Positions 17,489 through 17,507 of a stretch of DNA of 17,507 nucleotides are shown piece by piece. Numbering within the stretch: position 1 is the first letter of the stretch; each line of letters begins with the position of its first letter. The DNA comes from Dethiosulfatibacter sp. Its GTDB lineage: Bacteria > Bacillota_A > Clostridia > Tissierellales > Dethiosulfatibacteraceae. The notes under the pieces are model-generated. The model did not search any database. It was not told where the DNA came from and saw nothing but the letters and a program-made list of their open reading frames with translations. The translations under genes and the position numbers were made by a program. The stretch covers positions 1 to 17,507 of the forward strand of contig JAHRFV010000243.1 of NCBI GenBank assembly GCA_019084435.1, read 5' to 3'.

Positions 17489-17507
17489 ATTATACCTCCC
17501 CTTTTTG

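Overview
The window looks like a chromosomal core region of a low-GC, Gram-positive anaerobe of the class Clostridia (Bacillota). The evidence is gene content and order (remA-yicC, DUF512-der-plsY-gpsA, yggS-sepF-yggT-ylmH, lspA-rluD-pyrR, ftsZ, nrdR), AT-rich codon use and strong GGAGG-type ribosome binding sites. A finer placement cannot be made from sequence alone. Every gene reads on the minus strand except rqcH. Coding density is very high, with no gap over about 105 bases. I see no RNA gene, mobile element, CRISPR array or repeat family.

Layout from left to right: a 5' part of remA and complete yicC (minus strand, 1-1082); a 100-base divergent spacer; rqcH on the plus strand (1183-2918), split by a one-base frame shift at an A7 run; then a tightly packed minus-strand block of 13 genes running from 13234 down to 2926. 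In transcription order the block is: DUF512 radical-SAM-like protein, der, plsY, gpsA, a HlyD-like membrane protein, yggS, sepF, yggT, ylmH, mtnN, lspA, rluD, pyrR. Gaps are 17 bases or less and two junctions overlap. A good extended -10 promoter lies just upstream of the block. Upstream of that is a PhoP/PhoR-type two-component pair with its own promoter and a terminator, then nrdR, a terminator, and ftsZ at the right edge.

Functionally, the block joins ribosome assembly and rescue (der, rluD, ylmH), membrane phospholipid synthesis (gpsA, plsY), division-septum assembly (sepF and yggT, with ftsZ nearby), lipoprotein maturation (lspA), cofactor and metabolite repair (yggS, mtnN) and pyrimidine control (pyrR). 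rqcH and ylmH both belong to the bacterial ribosome-associated quality control pathway.

This is mostly ordinary housekeeping DNA. I did not find a convincing undescribed system. The items most worth a second look are the frame break in rqcH, which sits on a perfect X-XXY-YYZ slippery heptamer just before the functionally critical Asp-Arg pair; the HlyD-like protein with no partner inside a division/lipid operon; and the absence of divIVA and ileS between ylmH and lspA.
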